The notes beneath the pieces were generated by a model. The model worked only from the letters and a program-made list of their open reading frames with translations, was not told the DNA's origin and made no database searches. This document shows positions 50,522 through 62,817 of a stretch of DNA of 64,000 bases, piece by piece (position 1 is the stretch's first letter; each line of letters begins with the position of its first letter). The DNA lies in contig CP141132.1 in the NCBI GenBank assembly GCA_035236585.1, forward strand, positions 49,355,880 to 49,419,879, in the 5' to 3' direction. Origin of the DNA: Warburgia ugandensis. Its lineage: Eukaryota > Streptophyta > Magnoliopsida > Canellales > Canellaceae. The position numbers and the translations under genes are program-made.

Positions 50522-52522
50522 TGTCACGGGCTGAGATTTTCAGACACCCGTGCGACACTTAGTCTTGTAATGCACTCAAGGCACCAAGGCTAAGTTCAGC
50601 CTTCAACCCTTAAAACTCTCACTTGCTAGGGCTTTCACTCACTCACCCATTCAAGCAATGAGAGGAACTCAAGAGAACTCAGAAAGGAAACCTCCCAATG
50701 TATTAACCTTAGCTGAGCTGAATCAACTTGAGCTGAGCTCTGAGCTGAATACAAGTGAGGAGCTTACACATATTTATACTTGTTCTCACCCATCCACCTC
50801 CTCAATGGATGGTCCGGATTATTACAAATGTCAACCATCTAATGGTTAAGGACTATTCTAGACTCACTCTAGAAAACTCTACACAACTCCCTAACCTTCC
50901 CTCTTTCAAGATATTTACATGGAGTCTTTCAGAACCCAGGCCTTCTAGAATCAGGCCATCTACTATGGGTCTTCAACGGTGGGCTTAAGTCCTTTAAACC
51001 TTGTTCACCCTCTAAGGAAGCCTTCCATAGAGCCTGCAAGCCTTGGTCACGGGCTTTGCAATGTAAGTCCGTGACATTCTCTCCTACCTGATAATGTCAA
51101 CGCCCTCGTCTACGCATCTGCTTCAATGTTGCAAGCTTCGACTTGTGGCGCATCCCATATTGCCGCGTAAGCCATGTAAGACGCCCAGCCTTGTTATTCC
51201 CCTTGCACATTTGCATCCTGCCACGTTTGTGCACCTTGGGGATCTTCTTTGTTTTCTCCATCATATTGTGTGCACTCTTGCACACTTGTGCACCTGTGCA
51301 CGCCGGTTGGAGGTCACTCCTCTAGTGCCCGTGCATTGTTGCACTACACTGTTGTGCCTCCTGCACCTTAGTGTAGCAGCTACTCCTTATCATCGTGTCC
51401 CCTGCACGACTTTGCTTGGAACCACCCATCCTAGAGTCCTCTTGTGGCACACTCCCCTTTGTGCCAACAATGGTGTCAACACTCCTGTTGATCACCGCTT
51501 CCTTGTGCGACTTACTAGGTCCAAGCAATGTCCCAGCACCTAGGTTTGATAAGCCTATCTGTGTTGATTGAGCTACATCCTCTAGCTCTTCCTCCTCCTC
51601 TTCTTGGTGTAATGTCAGGTTGTGTAGGACCTTCCTCGTTGGGCAATCTCGCATGAGGTGAGGTCCGTCACAAAATTAGCATGGTCTTGATAGGGTCGTA
51701 ACCTTCCATCTATGATTTCTAGGATTCAAAGTGTTAGCCTCCTGTGTTCTATGAAGGCTTACATCCCTCATGGAGCGCAATCCATCCTCTCCCTTGCCCT
51801 TAAGCTCTTTCCTCGCAGCTTCAAGGGACCCACACCTTGGGTGCACTTCCTCTAGCCGAGTGGAGATGCCACACAATTGCCTCCATCTTTGTAAACCCTC
51901 AGTGCTAACCTTACTTTGAAACCAGCTTCAATCAATGTTGCTTAGTTATCAACCCCGTCGAACTTGCTCTGATACCATTTGTCACAGGCTGAGATTTTCA
52001 GACACTCGTGCGCCACTTAGTCTTGTAATGCACTCAAGGTGCCAAGGCTAAGTTCAGCCTTCAGCCTTCAACCCTCAAAACTCTCACTTGCTAGGGCTTT
52101 CACTAACTCACCCACTCAAGCAATGAGAGGAACTCAAGAGAACTCAGAAAGGAAACATCCCAATGTATTAGCCTTAGCTGAGCTGAGCTCTGAGCTGAAT
52201 ACAAGTGAGGAGCTTACACGTATTTATACTTGTTCTCACCCATCCACCTCCTCAATGGATGGTCCGGATTATTACAAATGTCAACCATCTAACGGTTAAA
52301 GACTATTCTAGACTCTAGAAAACTTTACACAACTCCCTAACCTTCCCTCTTTCAAGATATTTACATGGAGTCTTTCAGAACCTAGGCCTTCTAGAATCAA
52401 GCCATCTACTATGGGTCTTCAACGGTGGGCTTAAGTCCTTTAAACCTTGTTCACGCTCTAAGGAAGCCTTCCATAGAGTCTGCAAGCCTTGGTCACAGGC
52501 TTTGCAATGTAAGTCCGTGACA
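50522..52522 (-). mobile_element. TR-GAG-like non-autonomous LTR retrotransposon, 2001 bp
   Basis: Terminal direct repeats 50522-51076 and 51980-52522 run TGTCACRGGCTGAG to TCCGTGACA. On the minus strand the order is LTR, PBS AATGGTATCAGAGC (51979-51966), a gag-only ORF, purine tract AGGTAGGAGAGAA, LTR. CTAT at 50518-50521 and 52523-52526 is a 4-bp target duplication; removing the insert restores the RT frame of element 2. No protease, RT or integrase. Architecture and size match TR-GAG elements (terminal repeats plus only GAG), which must borrow enzymes from an autonomous relative. Confidence 0.88.
51322..51876 (-). pseudogene. Gag-like ORF of the TR-GAG element, one internal stop
   Basis: On the minus strand one frame runs from 51876 to a stop at 51322, with a single TAA at 51678-51676. 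The stop lies inside a zinc knuckle: C, stop, F, C, D, G, P, H, L, M, R, D, C (51681-51643), pattern CX2CX3HX4C, a spacing used in several plant gag proteins. The N-terminal part is charged (SLEAARKELKGKGEDGL); the C-terminal part has a glutamate run (HQEEEEEELEDVA). The antisense frames over the same bases are shadows. Confidence 0.75.
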
Positions 52523-54010
52523 CTATTCCTAAAGACACCAAGGCACTTTGAGGTTTTTTGGGCTTTACTGGTTATTACAGAATATCCATTAGGAACTATA
52601 GCCTCATTGCTGCTCCCTTAACCAAATTACTCAAGAAGGATGGGTTCATATGGACAAGGGAAGCTCATTAGTTATTTGAGGCATTGAAATAAGCCATGAC
52701 AATTGTTCTTGTCTTGACCATAACTGATTTTTCCAAACCCTTTGTGCTAGAAACTGATGCATCAGGCATAGGAATTGGTGCTGCCCTCATGCAAGAAGGC
52801 CGACCAGTGGCTTTTTTCAATCAATCTCTCTTCCTTCGATCCCAATCTAAGTCAGTTTATGAAAGGGAGTCATTGCAGTGCACAAGTGGCAACATTACCT
52901 CATGGGGTGACATTTTATCACCCATACTGACCAGAAAAGCCTCAGATTTTTAATGGAACAGCATCTGATTAATGAAGACCAACAGAATTGGTTAACCAAG
53001 CTCATTGGGTATGACCTTGTCGTACAGTGTAAGTTGGGTTTTGAAAGTAGAGTGGCTGATACTTTGTTTAGGCGTGAGGAGTCTCATACCCACAACTCCA
53101 AAGACTATTGAAAAGGGTGACCATCCAACAGATCCTTATACCCAGCCCATAGAAGAGCACGACATATTACTCCTACCCCTTGCTATCACGGTTGTTCGAT
53201 GTGCTGATTTGGATTCATTAACAAGTGAAATACAAGAAGATCCTAAGATTCGTAGTATTATTCAAGACCTCCTTGTAAATCAAGACAGTCACATAGGTTA
53301 CACACTAAAGCATGGTCTCTTACTATTTCATAGAAGACTGGTTATCCCAAAATCTTCGCCCCACATTGCAGTATTCTTACATGAATTCCATTACATACTA
53401 GAAGGTGGGCATTCAGGGTGCACAAGCACTTATAAATGCATCTATAAGGTGCCCCATTGGGAAGGGATGTGCCAGGATATTCAGAAATTTGTTTCTACTT
53501 GTGACTTTTGTCAAAGAAATAAATATGACACTAACAAGCCAGCAGGTCCTCTTCAGCCTCTTCCCATTCCTCAGATGGTTTGGAGTGAATTATCCATGGA
53601 TTTCATCAGCAGCCTGCCTAAAGCACACGGATTTGACATTTTGTTAGTTGTTGTCAATCACCTTACCAAATTCAATCACTTCTCATCAGTCACCCATACA
53701 TAGCTAGAGATGTGGCACACACTTTTATCAAGGAAATTGTCCGATTACACGGGTATCCCCAGTCAATTTTCTCAGATAGAGATTGTGTCTTCATTGGCCA
53801 CCTTTGGTCTGAACTATTTAAGCAAGCAGGAATGTCGCTAAAAATGAGTTTAGCTTATCATCCTCAAATAGATGGGTAGATGGAGGTGGTCAACTGTTGC
53901 TTAGAAATGTATCTTAGTTGTTTCATTGGCAACAAATAGAAATCATGGCCCAAGTGGATATGTTGGGCATAATATTGGTATAACACTACTTACTAGAGTT
54001 CTGTTGGGAT
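52523..54010 (+). pseudogene. Element 2 RT end, RNase H and integrase first part
   Basis: Continues the RT frame directly after the TR-GAG insert. RNase H reads [19 protein letters not shown] at 52737-52793, then SVYERE at 52855. Integrase zinc-binding region: HEFHY near 53381, H at 53409 and CDFCQRN at 53500-53520. Core: SELSMDFISSLPKAHGF near 53587, then a DRD segment near 53776 and a H-P-Q-stop-D-G-stop-M-E-V-V-N segment near 53858, where two TAG codons replace expected glutamines. Cut at 54015 by element 3. Confidence 0.87.
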
Positions 54011-54015
54011 GACAC

Positions 54016-54273
54016 TGTTATGGGCCTTAGTTCGTTATATGGGAAGACTTAGTCTATTTTTTGTTATTTAGTTCATTCAAATATTCTAGGAAGAACGGGT
54101 CTTTAGTTGTAGTGGGATAATTGCGATTTCTTAGTTTAGTTTGTTGAAGTCCAGCTGTCAGCATATGACTATTTAAATGATCTGTGTTGTTCAAAGGGCA
54201 GGATAAGAAAAATACTAAAAAATCCCTCCCAGAATTCTTCTTTTCTTCTCTACTCAATTTTCTGTCCTTATCA
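54016..54273 (+). repeat. 5' LTR of element 3
   Basis: TGTTATGGGCC to GTCCTTATCA, 258 bp. Differs from the 3' copy at four places: two in ATTCAAAT/GTCCAAT context (54074-54080), one G/A and one T/C. Confidence 0.96.
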
Positions 54274-54275
54274 AC

Positions 54276-54287
54276 TGGTATCAGAGC
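54276..54287 (+). other. Primer-binding site of element 3
   Basis: TGGTATCAGAGC, a perfect 12-base match to initiator tRNA-Met, two bases after the LTR. Confidence 0.92.
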
Positions 54288-54298
54288 TGGTTACGGCC

Positions 54299-55266
54299 AT
54301 GGATACTCGTAACAAAACCAATGCGGAATTTTGCAATGAGGTTACTGAAATCTTAGCTCGTCATGAGTCGGGTTTTGATCAAGTTAATGCTGCCTTACAA
54401 ACAGTATTAACAGAGCTTCAAGCCTTACGAATCTCTCGGAGTACACATACTACCCAACCTAAAATTAACCCATTCTACCTAGGAGAATCCTCAAACTCTT
54501 CACGTCCCAATAACCCTAGGGATCCTCACCACCACCACCACCACCACCACCACCTTAAGCTACAATTTCCAAAGTTCAATGGAGAAGATCCCACTGGTTG
54601 GATCTACAAGGCAGAGCAATACTTTCAATTCAAAGGAGTTGCTCCCGTTCAACAAGTTCAGCTTGCCTCCTTCCATTTAGAAGGGATTGCTTTGCAGTGG
54701 CATCGATGGTTGATGAAATTTCGAGGTCCACTTACTTGGGATGAGTTTACCAAGGCTGTCCTCTTACGCTTTGGTCCTACTGACTATGAGGATCCATCTG
54801 AAGCTTTAACTCGGCTTATACAAACTTCTTCCGTAGGAAATTATCAAGAAGCATTTGAAAGGCTTTCGCACCATGTTGATGGCTTACCCGAAAATTCTCT
54901 TATTGGTTGTTTTGTTGCAGGACTTGGGGATGACATTCGGTTGGATGTTAAAATTAAACAGCCTCGTACCTTGGCGGATGCTATAGGGGTTGCTCGACTA
55001 ATTGAGGAAAGAAATCAATTACAAAAGAAGGTCAATCAACCAATTCACTCTCAACTATCTTTTGTAGCCCCAAAGACAAATTCTAATCCAATAGCAGGAA
55101 TCCTAGGCCCACAGGCAGATCAGCAATGAAATTCAAGTTCAAAGGCTCCCTCTATGGTTTCGGCGAATTACAAATCAAGAAGCAAGAGAGCGTCGAGGAA
55201 AAGGGTTATGTTATTATTGTGATGAGAAGTTTGTTCCAGGTCATCGGTGTGCTCGTTCACAACTGT
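54299..55266 (+). pseudogene. Element 3 gag
   Basis: Starts at ATG 54299 (MDTRNKTNAEF), 12 bases after the PBS. A histidine run encoded by CAC repeats lies at 54529-54555. The gag core has FPKFNGEDPTGWIYKAEQYF and ALQWHRWL. The first frame stops at TGA 55127-55129; a frameshift nearby moves to the frame with the zinc knuckle CYYCDEKFVPGHRC (55209-55250). Gag would form the particle and bind the RNA. Confidence 0.9.
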
Positions 55267-55268
55267 TT

Positions 55269-58200
55269 ATGATTGAAGATTCTCCTCAACAGAGCTTGGA
55301 TGAGGATACTGTGATGGAACCCGAACCTGAGCTACACAATCAGGAGGTGGTACCTCAAATCTCCTTTCATGCAATCGCTGGAGCTGACCATCCCCATCCC
55401 CAGACCCTACGAGTATTGGGTAAGTTGAAAAATAAGAATGTAACGGTTCTCATAGATGGTGGAAGCACTCACAATTTCATTGATCAAGCTCTAGTGACAA
55501 AGTATGGTCTGCCAATAATTCAGGGGAAGAAACTTCAAGTTGAAGTTGCCAACCGTGAAAAAATAGACTATGTGGGGCAATGCTTGGCGCTTACCATCAA
55601 CATTCAAGGTAAGCCAATAACAGCAGATTACTATGTTCTTCCTGTCGCAACATGTCAGTTAGTCTTGGGAGTGCAATGGTTGGAGACTCTTGGGCCGATC
55701 GAGACGGACTATAAGAAGCTTGCCATGAAATTTAATCTTGGTGGAGTCCTACATGTGTTTCAGGGGTTGAGACATGATGGAATTGGAGCTCTAACTGATA
55801 AAGAATTCAGTTGCATCCAAGGTACAGGTTTCCTCCTCCAAATTCTACCTTCTAATCAAAATTCCCCACCAACTTTTTACTCACCTAACATAACCCATCT
55901 CTTAGCTAAATTCAAACATGTGTTTGAACCACCCAATAAACTCCCTCCCAAAAGACCACATGATCACTGCATTCCTTTACAACCAAACGCAGAGCCCATA
56001 ATGTGAGACCATATCAGTACCCTTATTATCAAAAGACAGAAATTGAGAAGCAGGTTAGAGAACTCTTTCAGGCAGGATTGATAAGACCTAGTAATAGCCC
56101 ATTCTCATCCCCAGTTCTATTAGTAAAGAAAGCAGATGGTGGTTGGCGATTTTGTGTAGATTATCGGGCTTTGAATAACATAACAATCAAAGATAAATAC
56201 CCCATTCTTGTTATTGATGAGCTTTTGGATGAGCTTCATGGAGCTAAATTCTTCTCCAAATTGGATTTAAGGGCTGGTTTTCATCAGATTCGGGTTCAAG
56301 ATGAAGATATCCTGAAGACAGCTTTTCGAACACACGAAGGGCACTATGAATTCGTTGTAATGCCGTTCGGGCTCACTAATGCCCCTGCCACATTTCAGAG
56401 CCTCATGAATGATCTCTTCCGTCCATATCTTCAGAAGTTTATTTTGGTATTCTTTGACAATATTCTTGTGTACTCAAAGACATGGGAGGAGCACCTCTTG
56501 CATCTACGGAGTGTTCTCAACATATTAGCAGCCAACCAATTATCAGTTAAGGAAGCAAAATGCAGCTTTGGTGTTACTCAAGTTAACTACTTGGGCCATA
56601 TCATTTCTGAGCAAGGAGTGGTTGTTGACCCAGCAAAAATACAAGCAGTCCTTGAGTGGCCTACACCAACAACATTGAAGAGTATTCGAGGGTTCCTTGG
56701 ATTAGCAGGGTATTACCGCAAATTCATTTGACATTTTGGGAGCATTGCTACACCATTAACACAACTCTTGTCCAAGGAAGGGTTCAGGTGGAATGAATCA
56801 GCTGAGTTAGCCTTCAGATAGTTGAAAGAAGCATTGACGTCACCACCAGTCCTATGTTTTCCGGATTTCTCTCAACGCTTTGTGGTTGAATGCGATGCGA
56901 GTGGAACCGGCATTGGAGCAGTTCTCTCTAAAAAAGAAAGGCCAGTAGCTTATTTTAGTGAAGCTTTAAAAGGGTCAGCATTGCTGTTATCTACCTATGA
57001 GAAAGAAATGTTGCCCATTGTCAAAGCTATTCAGAAATGGCGTCCTTATTTGCTTGGGAAACCATTTCTTGTCCGTACTGATCAAAAGAGTCATAAATAC
57101 CTTCTTGAGCAACGGATTACGACTCCAGCTCAGGCCCGGTGGTTATCTAAGATCCTTGGATATGATTACAAAATTGAGTATAAGCGAGGCTCTAATAACC
57201 AAGCTGCTGACTCCTTATCTCGTATGGTTGAGTTCCAGCTTTTATCCATTTCAATGCCTCATGCAGATTGGTGGCAAATGTTACAAGAGGAGGTGAAGCA
57301 AGATTCCTTTTATAAGGATCTTTCTTAGACACAATCACCTAACCAGCTCATACAACGCCACAGGATGTGGTTTAGGAGTGGCAAAATTTACTTAAGTCCC
57401 ACTTCAACTCTAATTCAACAGATAATTGCAGAATGCCACTCATCTCCAACGGGAGGACATTTCGGGTTCCATAAAACATTGTCTCGCATCAAGGTTAGCT
57501 TCTTCTGGCCTAACATGCGTCAGATGGTAAAAAGATTTTTACAACAGTGCGACATCTGTCAATAGTACAAAGCTGATTGCATGAAGCCAGCCGGCCTGCT
57601 ACAACCATTGCCAATCCCTGCTCAAATGTGGACAGATGTTTCAATGGACTTTATTGAAGGTCTGCCTCCATCAAATGGACATACAGTTATAATGGTAGTA
57701 GTTGATCGTTTGACAAAGTATGCTCACTTTGTAGCTCTGAAGCATCCTCTTACTGCTGTCTCTGTGGCCAAGGCATTTGTGGCTAATGTGGTTCGCCTCC
57801 ATGGAATCCCAACCTCCATTGTCAACGACCGAGATAAGGTATTTATCAGTTCCTTGTGGCAAGCACTGTTTAAGTTGCAAGGGACTAAACTTTTTATGAG
57901 CTCAAGTTATCACCCTCAGTCTGATGGTCAAACGGAAGTGGTGAGCCGTGTCCTAGAGCAATATTTGAGATGCTTTGTAGGCGACTAGCCACGAAAGTGG
58001 ATCGAATGGATACCTTGGGCTGAATTCAGCTATAATACATCAATCCATTCGACAACAAAAATAACACTGTTTGAAGCTATTTATGGTGTTCCCCTGCCCC
58101 CGAGTTTGTTGTCTTATGTTCCAGGCACTTGCCGCGTCCAAGTAGTGGATGAGTACTTACGGGATCGTGATTCCATCTTTACGTGCGCTGCGGCGTAATC

Positions 58201-58703
58201 TCACTCTAGCTCGTAATGGGATGAAATTTCAAGCTGATCAACACCGACGGGAAGTTTCTTTTGAGGTGGGGGACTATGTGTACCTTAAGCTCCAACCTTA
58301 TTGACAGCGTTCTGTAGCATTTCGGGCTTTGATGAAGCTTGCTCCCCGTTATTTTGGTCCTTTCTAGATTGTTCAAAAAGTGGGTTCCGTGGCTTACAAA
58401 TTGGCTTTGCCCCCTGGCTCTCAAGTCCATGACATTTTCCATCTCAGTCTTCTACGAAAACACTTGGGACCAGATATTCCTCCAGCTTTTGTTGACCTTC
58501 CCCTAATAACAGATGATTCTGAGATTCTTTACCAACCTGAAGTTGTACTTGATCGCCGGATTATTAGCAAAGGGAAATACCACCCAAAATCTGAAGTTTT
58601 AATTAAGTGGAAGGGAGCTTCAATTGAAGATGCTACCTGGGAGAAGGAACGGCGATTTACCAAGACATATCCATCTTTCATCCTTGCGGACAGGGATTCT
58701 TAA
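55269..58703 (+). pseudogene. Element 3 pol: protease, RT, RNase H, integrase, chromodomain
   Basis: Protease LIDGGSTHNFI at about 55446-55478. A frameshift at about 56004 leads into [19 protein letters not shown] near 56127, [15 protein letters not shown] near 56252 and a catalytic box FFDN at 56450-56461 with the second aspartate lost. RNase H CDASGTGIGAVL near 56890. Integrase H-H-C-C ends CDICQ at 57550-57562; core starts MDFIEGLP near 57643, second Asp in NDRDKVF near 57823 and Glu in QTEVVSRVLEQYL near 57930. The chromodomain-like end LIKWKGASIEDATWE is at 58597-58641. Stops at 56729, 56819, 57326, 57563, 57986, 58302 and 58365 are all TAG or TGA. Confidence 0.93.
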
Positions 58704-58714
58704 GCGGGGAGGAT

Positions 58715-58972
58715 TGTTATGGGCCTTAGTTCGTTATATGGGAAGACTTAGTCTATTTTTTGTTATTTAGTTCAGTCCAATATTCTAGGAAGAACGGGTC
58801 TTTAGTTGTAGTGGGATAATTGCGATTTCTTAGTTTAGTTTGTTGAAGTCCAGCTGTCAGCATATAACTATTTAAATGATCTGTGTTGTTCAAAGGGCAG
58901 GATAAGAAAAATACTAAAAAATCCCTCCCAGAATTCTTCTTTTCTTCTCCACTCAATTTTCTGTCCTTATCA
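58715..58972 (+). repeat. 3' LTR of element 3
   Basis: 258 bp, pairs with 54016-54273; followed by the GACAC target duplication. Confidence 0.96.
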
Positions 58973-58977
58973 GACAC

Positions 58978-59612
58978 CCTTTAAGGCCCTATATGGAAGA
59001 GATCCTCCTACGTTACTGACATTTACTAGTAGGGAATCCATGGTGGAAGAGGTTAACCAACAAGTGGTTTCATGTGATTCAGTTCTAGTAGAACTAAAAC
59101 AGAATTTGGAAGGAACCCAAAATTGTAAGAAGAATTAGGCGGATTCACACTATCGTACCCTCACTTTCCAACCAGGAGATTATGTTTATTTGAAAATTCA
59201 ACCTTATCATCTCTAATCCTTGTCAACAGAACTCAATGAGAAATTCCGTCCCTGCTATTATGGGCCATATGCCATATTGGAGAGGATTGGAGAGGTGGCT
59301 TATCAACTAGAGTTACCACAGCATGCTAAGTTGCACTTGGTCTTCCATGTCTCCCAGCTCAGACCCGCTATTGCCCTGACATGGATACCTCAACTACTAC
59401 TAGAGGGCCTATCCGAAGATTTGGAAGTTAAGGTATACCTTTTAGTAGTCAAGGACATTAGCCAGTCTCGTACTGGACAAGTAAAGGTTCTCATACAATG
59501 ACATGATCTTCCTAAACATGACAGCACATGGGAGCTATTGGATACCATTAAGATGCAGTTCCTCGACTTCCACCTTGAGGATTGGGTGACAGTTTTAGGG
59601 AGGGGGGGTTAT
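58978..59612 (+). pseudogene. Element 2 integrase end and chromodomain-like tail
   Basis: Continues element 2 after element 3: PFKALYGRDPP at 58978-59010, YRTLTFQPGDYVYLKIQPY near 59150-59207, FRPCYYGPYAILERIGEVAYQLELP near 59245-59320, and FHVSQLRP near 59345. A weak chromodomain-like end reaches about 59580, followed by the polypurine tract at about 59596-59612. Several stops. Confidence 0.87.
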
Positions 59613-60024
59613 TGTTACATTGGCTAAACTAAATAAAGGTAGATTCGGGAAGTTCTATGCAAGAAGAAGCAGGAACCATTAGATTACTGACTGAGTAATA
59701 GAAAGGAAAGATCATTGACAGAAACAACAGACAAGACAGAGAATTTGGTTACTGGAAAGAACAAGAACAACTAGCAGAGGGAGGATAAAAGGAAGGAGGG
59801 AAAAAACAGTTGGGGTATCCAAGAATTGGAACAGACAGAGCAATTGGGAGGATTCTAGCTCCTTGAAAGGCTAGAAGTGTTCTTGTGGTTTCTGCATGAA
59901 CAGTACCAGCATACATTGTAGATGTTGATTCTTTCAACTTACTCACTGTAAAGTTGATCTCTGAAAGGAAAGCATTCCATTGGAATTCAACTAAAATTCT
60001 GTTTGTATTAGTTGGATTCTATCA
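59613..60024 (+). repeat. 3' LTR of element 2
   Basis: 412 bp, TGTTACAT to GATTCTATCA, preceded by a strong purine tract. Followed by gtagt. Confidence 0.93.
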
Positions 60025-60029
60025 GTAGT

Positions 60030-62515
60030 CATGCCTTTTGGGCTTTCGAATGCCCCTAATACATTCATGAGGATCATGACACACATGCTAAGGCTGTTTA
60101 TTAGCAAGTTCTTGGTTGTGTACTTCGATGACATCTTGATCTATAGTCAAACATAAGGACAACACCTCATCCAATTGAGGTAGATCTGTGAGATGTCGAG
60201 GATAGAGAAGCTATACGCAAATCTTAAGAGATGTTCATTTGCTTCCCAACAGATTATCTTCTTAGGATTTGTGGTTTCTTCTCAAGGCATCTTTGCAGAC
60301 CCAAAAAAGGATGGGCCATCGTGGAGTAGAGCAAGCCACTATTCACAAGGTCTGTAGTTTCCATGGGTTAGCGACCTTCTATCATTGCTTCATCTCTAAG
60401 TTCGGTTCCCTTATGGCTCTCGTTACTAATTGCATGAAGAAGGGGGAGTTTTAATGGATGAACATTGTGTCTAAAGCGTTAAAAGAAATCAAAGAGCAAA
60501 TGATTGAAGCTCTGGTGGTGCGCCTATCGGTCTTATCAAAGGTTTTTGAAGTGGCGTGTGATACATCTATCTTAGGTATAAGAGTTCTAAATCAAGAGTC
60601 TCCCCGTGGCAATTTTCAATGAGAAATTAAATGATGCATGGCAAAAATACTCCACCTATGACAAAGAGTTTTATGCAGTTGTTTTGACATTACAACATCG
60701 GAGGCATTACTTATTGCGGAACAAATTTGTCTTGTTCTTTGACGATGAGGCCTTGTGATACCTCAGCTCCCAAAAGAAATTAAACCCACAGCAGGCCAAA
60801 TGGTTAAATTTCTTTAGGAATATTCATTTGTGCTTAAGCACAAGGCAGGGGTTTAGAACAAACCTGTAGATGCATTGAGTCGTAAGGTGGCGTTACTACA
60901 CACAAGTTGAGGTCATTGGTTTAAGCGTTTGAGAGAAGATTATCCAACATGCTGGGATTTTGGAGACATTTACACATCACTGACTGAGGTTCAGATAGGA
61001 AGTGCTAGGGACTACCTCCTGTGGGATGGATATTTGTTTAGAAGCCTTTGTTTGTGTATTTCCCTCACTCTCTTGAGAGATTTTCTCGTTTGAGCGCCCC
61101 ACGCGGGTGGGGTTGTTGGCCATTTCAGTCATGACAAGACGATTGCTTGTCTCTTGTAGGTTATGTTGGCCTATTCTCTAGTAGGATGCTGCTAATATCA
61201 TTGGGCAATACTGTACTTGTCAATTGGCAAAGCAACAAACATAATACAAAATTGTACACCCCTTTTCCAGTGCCACATGCGTCGTGGTAGAGCATGGACT
61301 TCGTGCTTGGACTACTGAAGACTATTAGGAAGCTTGATTCCATATTTGTCATTATGAATTGTTTTTCTAAAATGGCCCACTTCATTCCTTGCTCTAAGAC
61401 TGCTGACGCATCTAGAACTACCAGTATTTTTTTGAGTTAACAGTCTGGTTACATGGGTCACCAAAGTCCATAGTGTTTGACAGGATGTCAAGTTTGTTAT
61501 CTATTTTTGGAAGACACTATGGTACACGATGGGCGCTACTAGGCTTCAATTCTCCTTTGCTTACCACCCACAGATGGGTGGTTAGACAGAAGTTGTGAAT
61601 CGAAGCCAAGGAAATTTGTTGAATTGCTTAGTGGGAGAGCATAGTAGGAGTTGGGACATCATTTTACCAATTGCTGAGTTCGCATATAATAATTCTGTTA
61701 ACAGGGCAACTGGTATGAGTCCTTTTGAGGTTGTTCATAGATACAAGCTTAGGATGCCTGTAAATCTCATACCCATGTCTACATCATATAGGCCATTGAG
61801 TCAGCCTAGTCCTTTGCACAGCATATATTTGATTTGCATTCTAAGATTGGACGAAGGATTAGTTTAAGTAATGAGAAATATAAATTTTTCATTGACTTGC
61901 ACAAACGATATAATGAATTTCAGCCAGGTAATCATGTAATGGTCTGATGAGACCTGAATGATTTTCACAAGGAGTTGCTTAGAAATTATAGACTTGCAGT
62001 GCCGGTCCCTTTAGAGTATTGAGGTGGGTAGGAGAGTGCTTATATCTTGGATCATTCTTCTGATTGGGTCCTGATTAGGGAATTAGTTCATTGTTTAATG
62101 TGGAGGATCTAGTTCCTTTTGTCACTCCACCAGTTCTCCCATTGATCTTAGTCTTAACCCTAACCCTAACTCGAGCATTGATCCCAGCCAACCCATTCAG
62201 AACCCTTGGCCCCATGCCTCATTCATGCAGCCATTACCTTCGCATCCACAAGTTCGTCCCGCAAAAGAGCAGGTAGAGGACATACTTGACGATCAGATAA
62301 TGTCCACTAGACAAGGGGGTTATCGAAAATTCATTGTCAAGTGGAAGGACATGCTTGCGTCTGATGTTAGCTGGATCATAGAGTACGAGCTTCAATGTTT
62401 AGATTTAGACCTTTTGGATTACTATCGACAGTTTACTATACCAGGAGCTCTGCCTTCACCACGAGGCGATCATGATGATGATCACCACTTTGGACGTGAC
62501 TTCAAGACATATTAG
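60030..62515 (+). pseudogene. Element 1 RT (second half), RNase H, integrase, chromodomain
   Basis: Resumes the RT of element 1 with [13 protein letters not shown] and an intact catalytic box YFDDILIYS (60121-60147). RNase H traces (NDAWQKYSTYDKEFYA-like) lie near 60630-60690. The RNase H/integrase junction shows KHKAGV..KPVDALSRK near 60837-60888. Integrase: GHFSHDKT near 61118, a TEVVNR segment near 61588 and AEFAYNNSVNRATGMSPFEVVH at 61672-61738. The chromodomain reads DILDDQIMSTRQGGYRKFIV, then KWKDMLASDVSWI, at 62279-62376, followed by LDLDLLDYY. Many stops and frame changes. Confidence 0.88.
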
Positions 62516-62817
62516 AGGTGACGGAGGAGGGCCCCTATTTTGTTGGGTCCTTAAGAGTGGAAAACCTGTTACACATACGTATATACTATAATGAAGTCCC
62601 ACCCTGGGAGGATGTATACATGTAAGAGATGATTGAAGACCCATTTATGTAGGCACTATTTTAAGACCCCACATTGGAAGCTACATTCATGGAGGATTTT
62701 TATTGATGAGCCAAGTGTATGCATATGCATTTGAAGACCCCACACTGGACAAACATACACTTGGGAGGTTTGATATTCCTACTTTGACAGGGTTGAAGTC
62801 TTTTCAGCTAGAGAGAT

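Larger units (their letters stand above)
54016..58972 (+). mobile_element. Element 3: nearly complete young Reina-like Ty3/gypsy element, 4957 bp
   Basis: Identical-length LTRs of 258 bp (54016-54273 and 58715-58972) differ at four positions. TSD GACAC at 54011-54015 and 58973-58977. PBS TGGTATCAGAGC at 54276-54287; purine tract AAGCGGGGAGGAT just before the 3' LTR. All domains are present in the order gag, protease, RT, RNase H, integrase, chromodomain. Size and short LTRs fit Reina. It is dead because of two frameshifts, seven stops in pol and a lost RT aspartate. It sits in the integrase of element 2. Confidence 0.96.
47591..60024 (+). mobile_element. Element 2: Reina-like Ty3/gypsy element nested in element 1 RT
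   Basis: LTRs of 415 bp (47591-48005) and 412 bp (59613-60024), both TGTTACAT to GATTCTATCA. The target duplication is atagt (47586-47590) and gtagt (60025-60029), one substitution. PBS ATTGGTATTAGAGCC at 48006. G-rich tract AGGGAGGGGGGGTT lies just before the 3' LTR. Short LTRs, tRNA-Met PBS and chromodomain-type integrase end fit Reina. Its LTRs differ at roughly one position in ten, so it is old. It carries two later insertions, at 50522-52522 and 54016-58972. Confidence 0.93.

Noticed and set aside
51094-51543. 149-codon plus-strand frame
   Set aside because: Antisense to the gag-like ORF of the TR-GAG element; Cys/His-rich wording comes from the opposite strand's codons.
62153-62170. 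Telomere-like CCCTAACCCTAA
   Set aside because: Only two units, not the plant heptamer, and inside the coding remnant of element 1.
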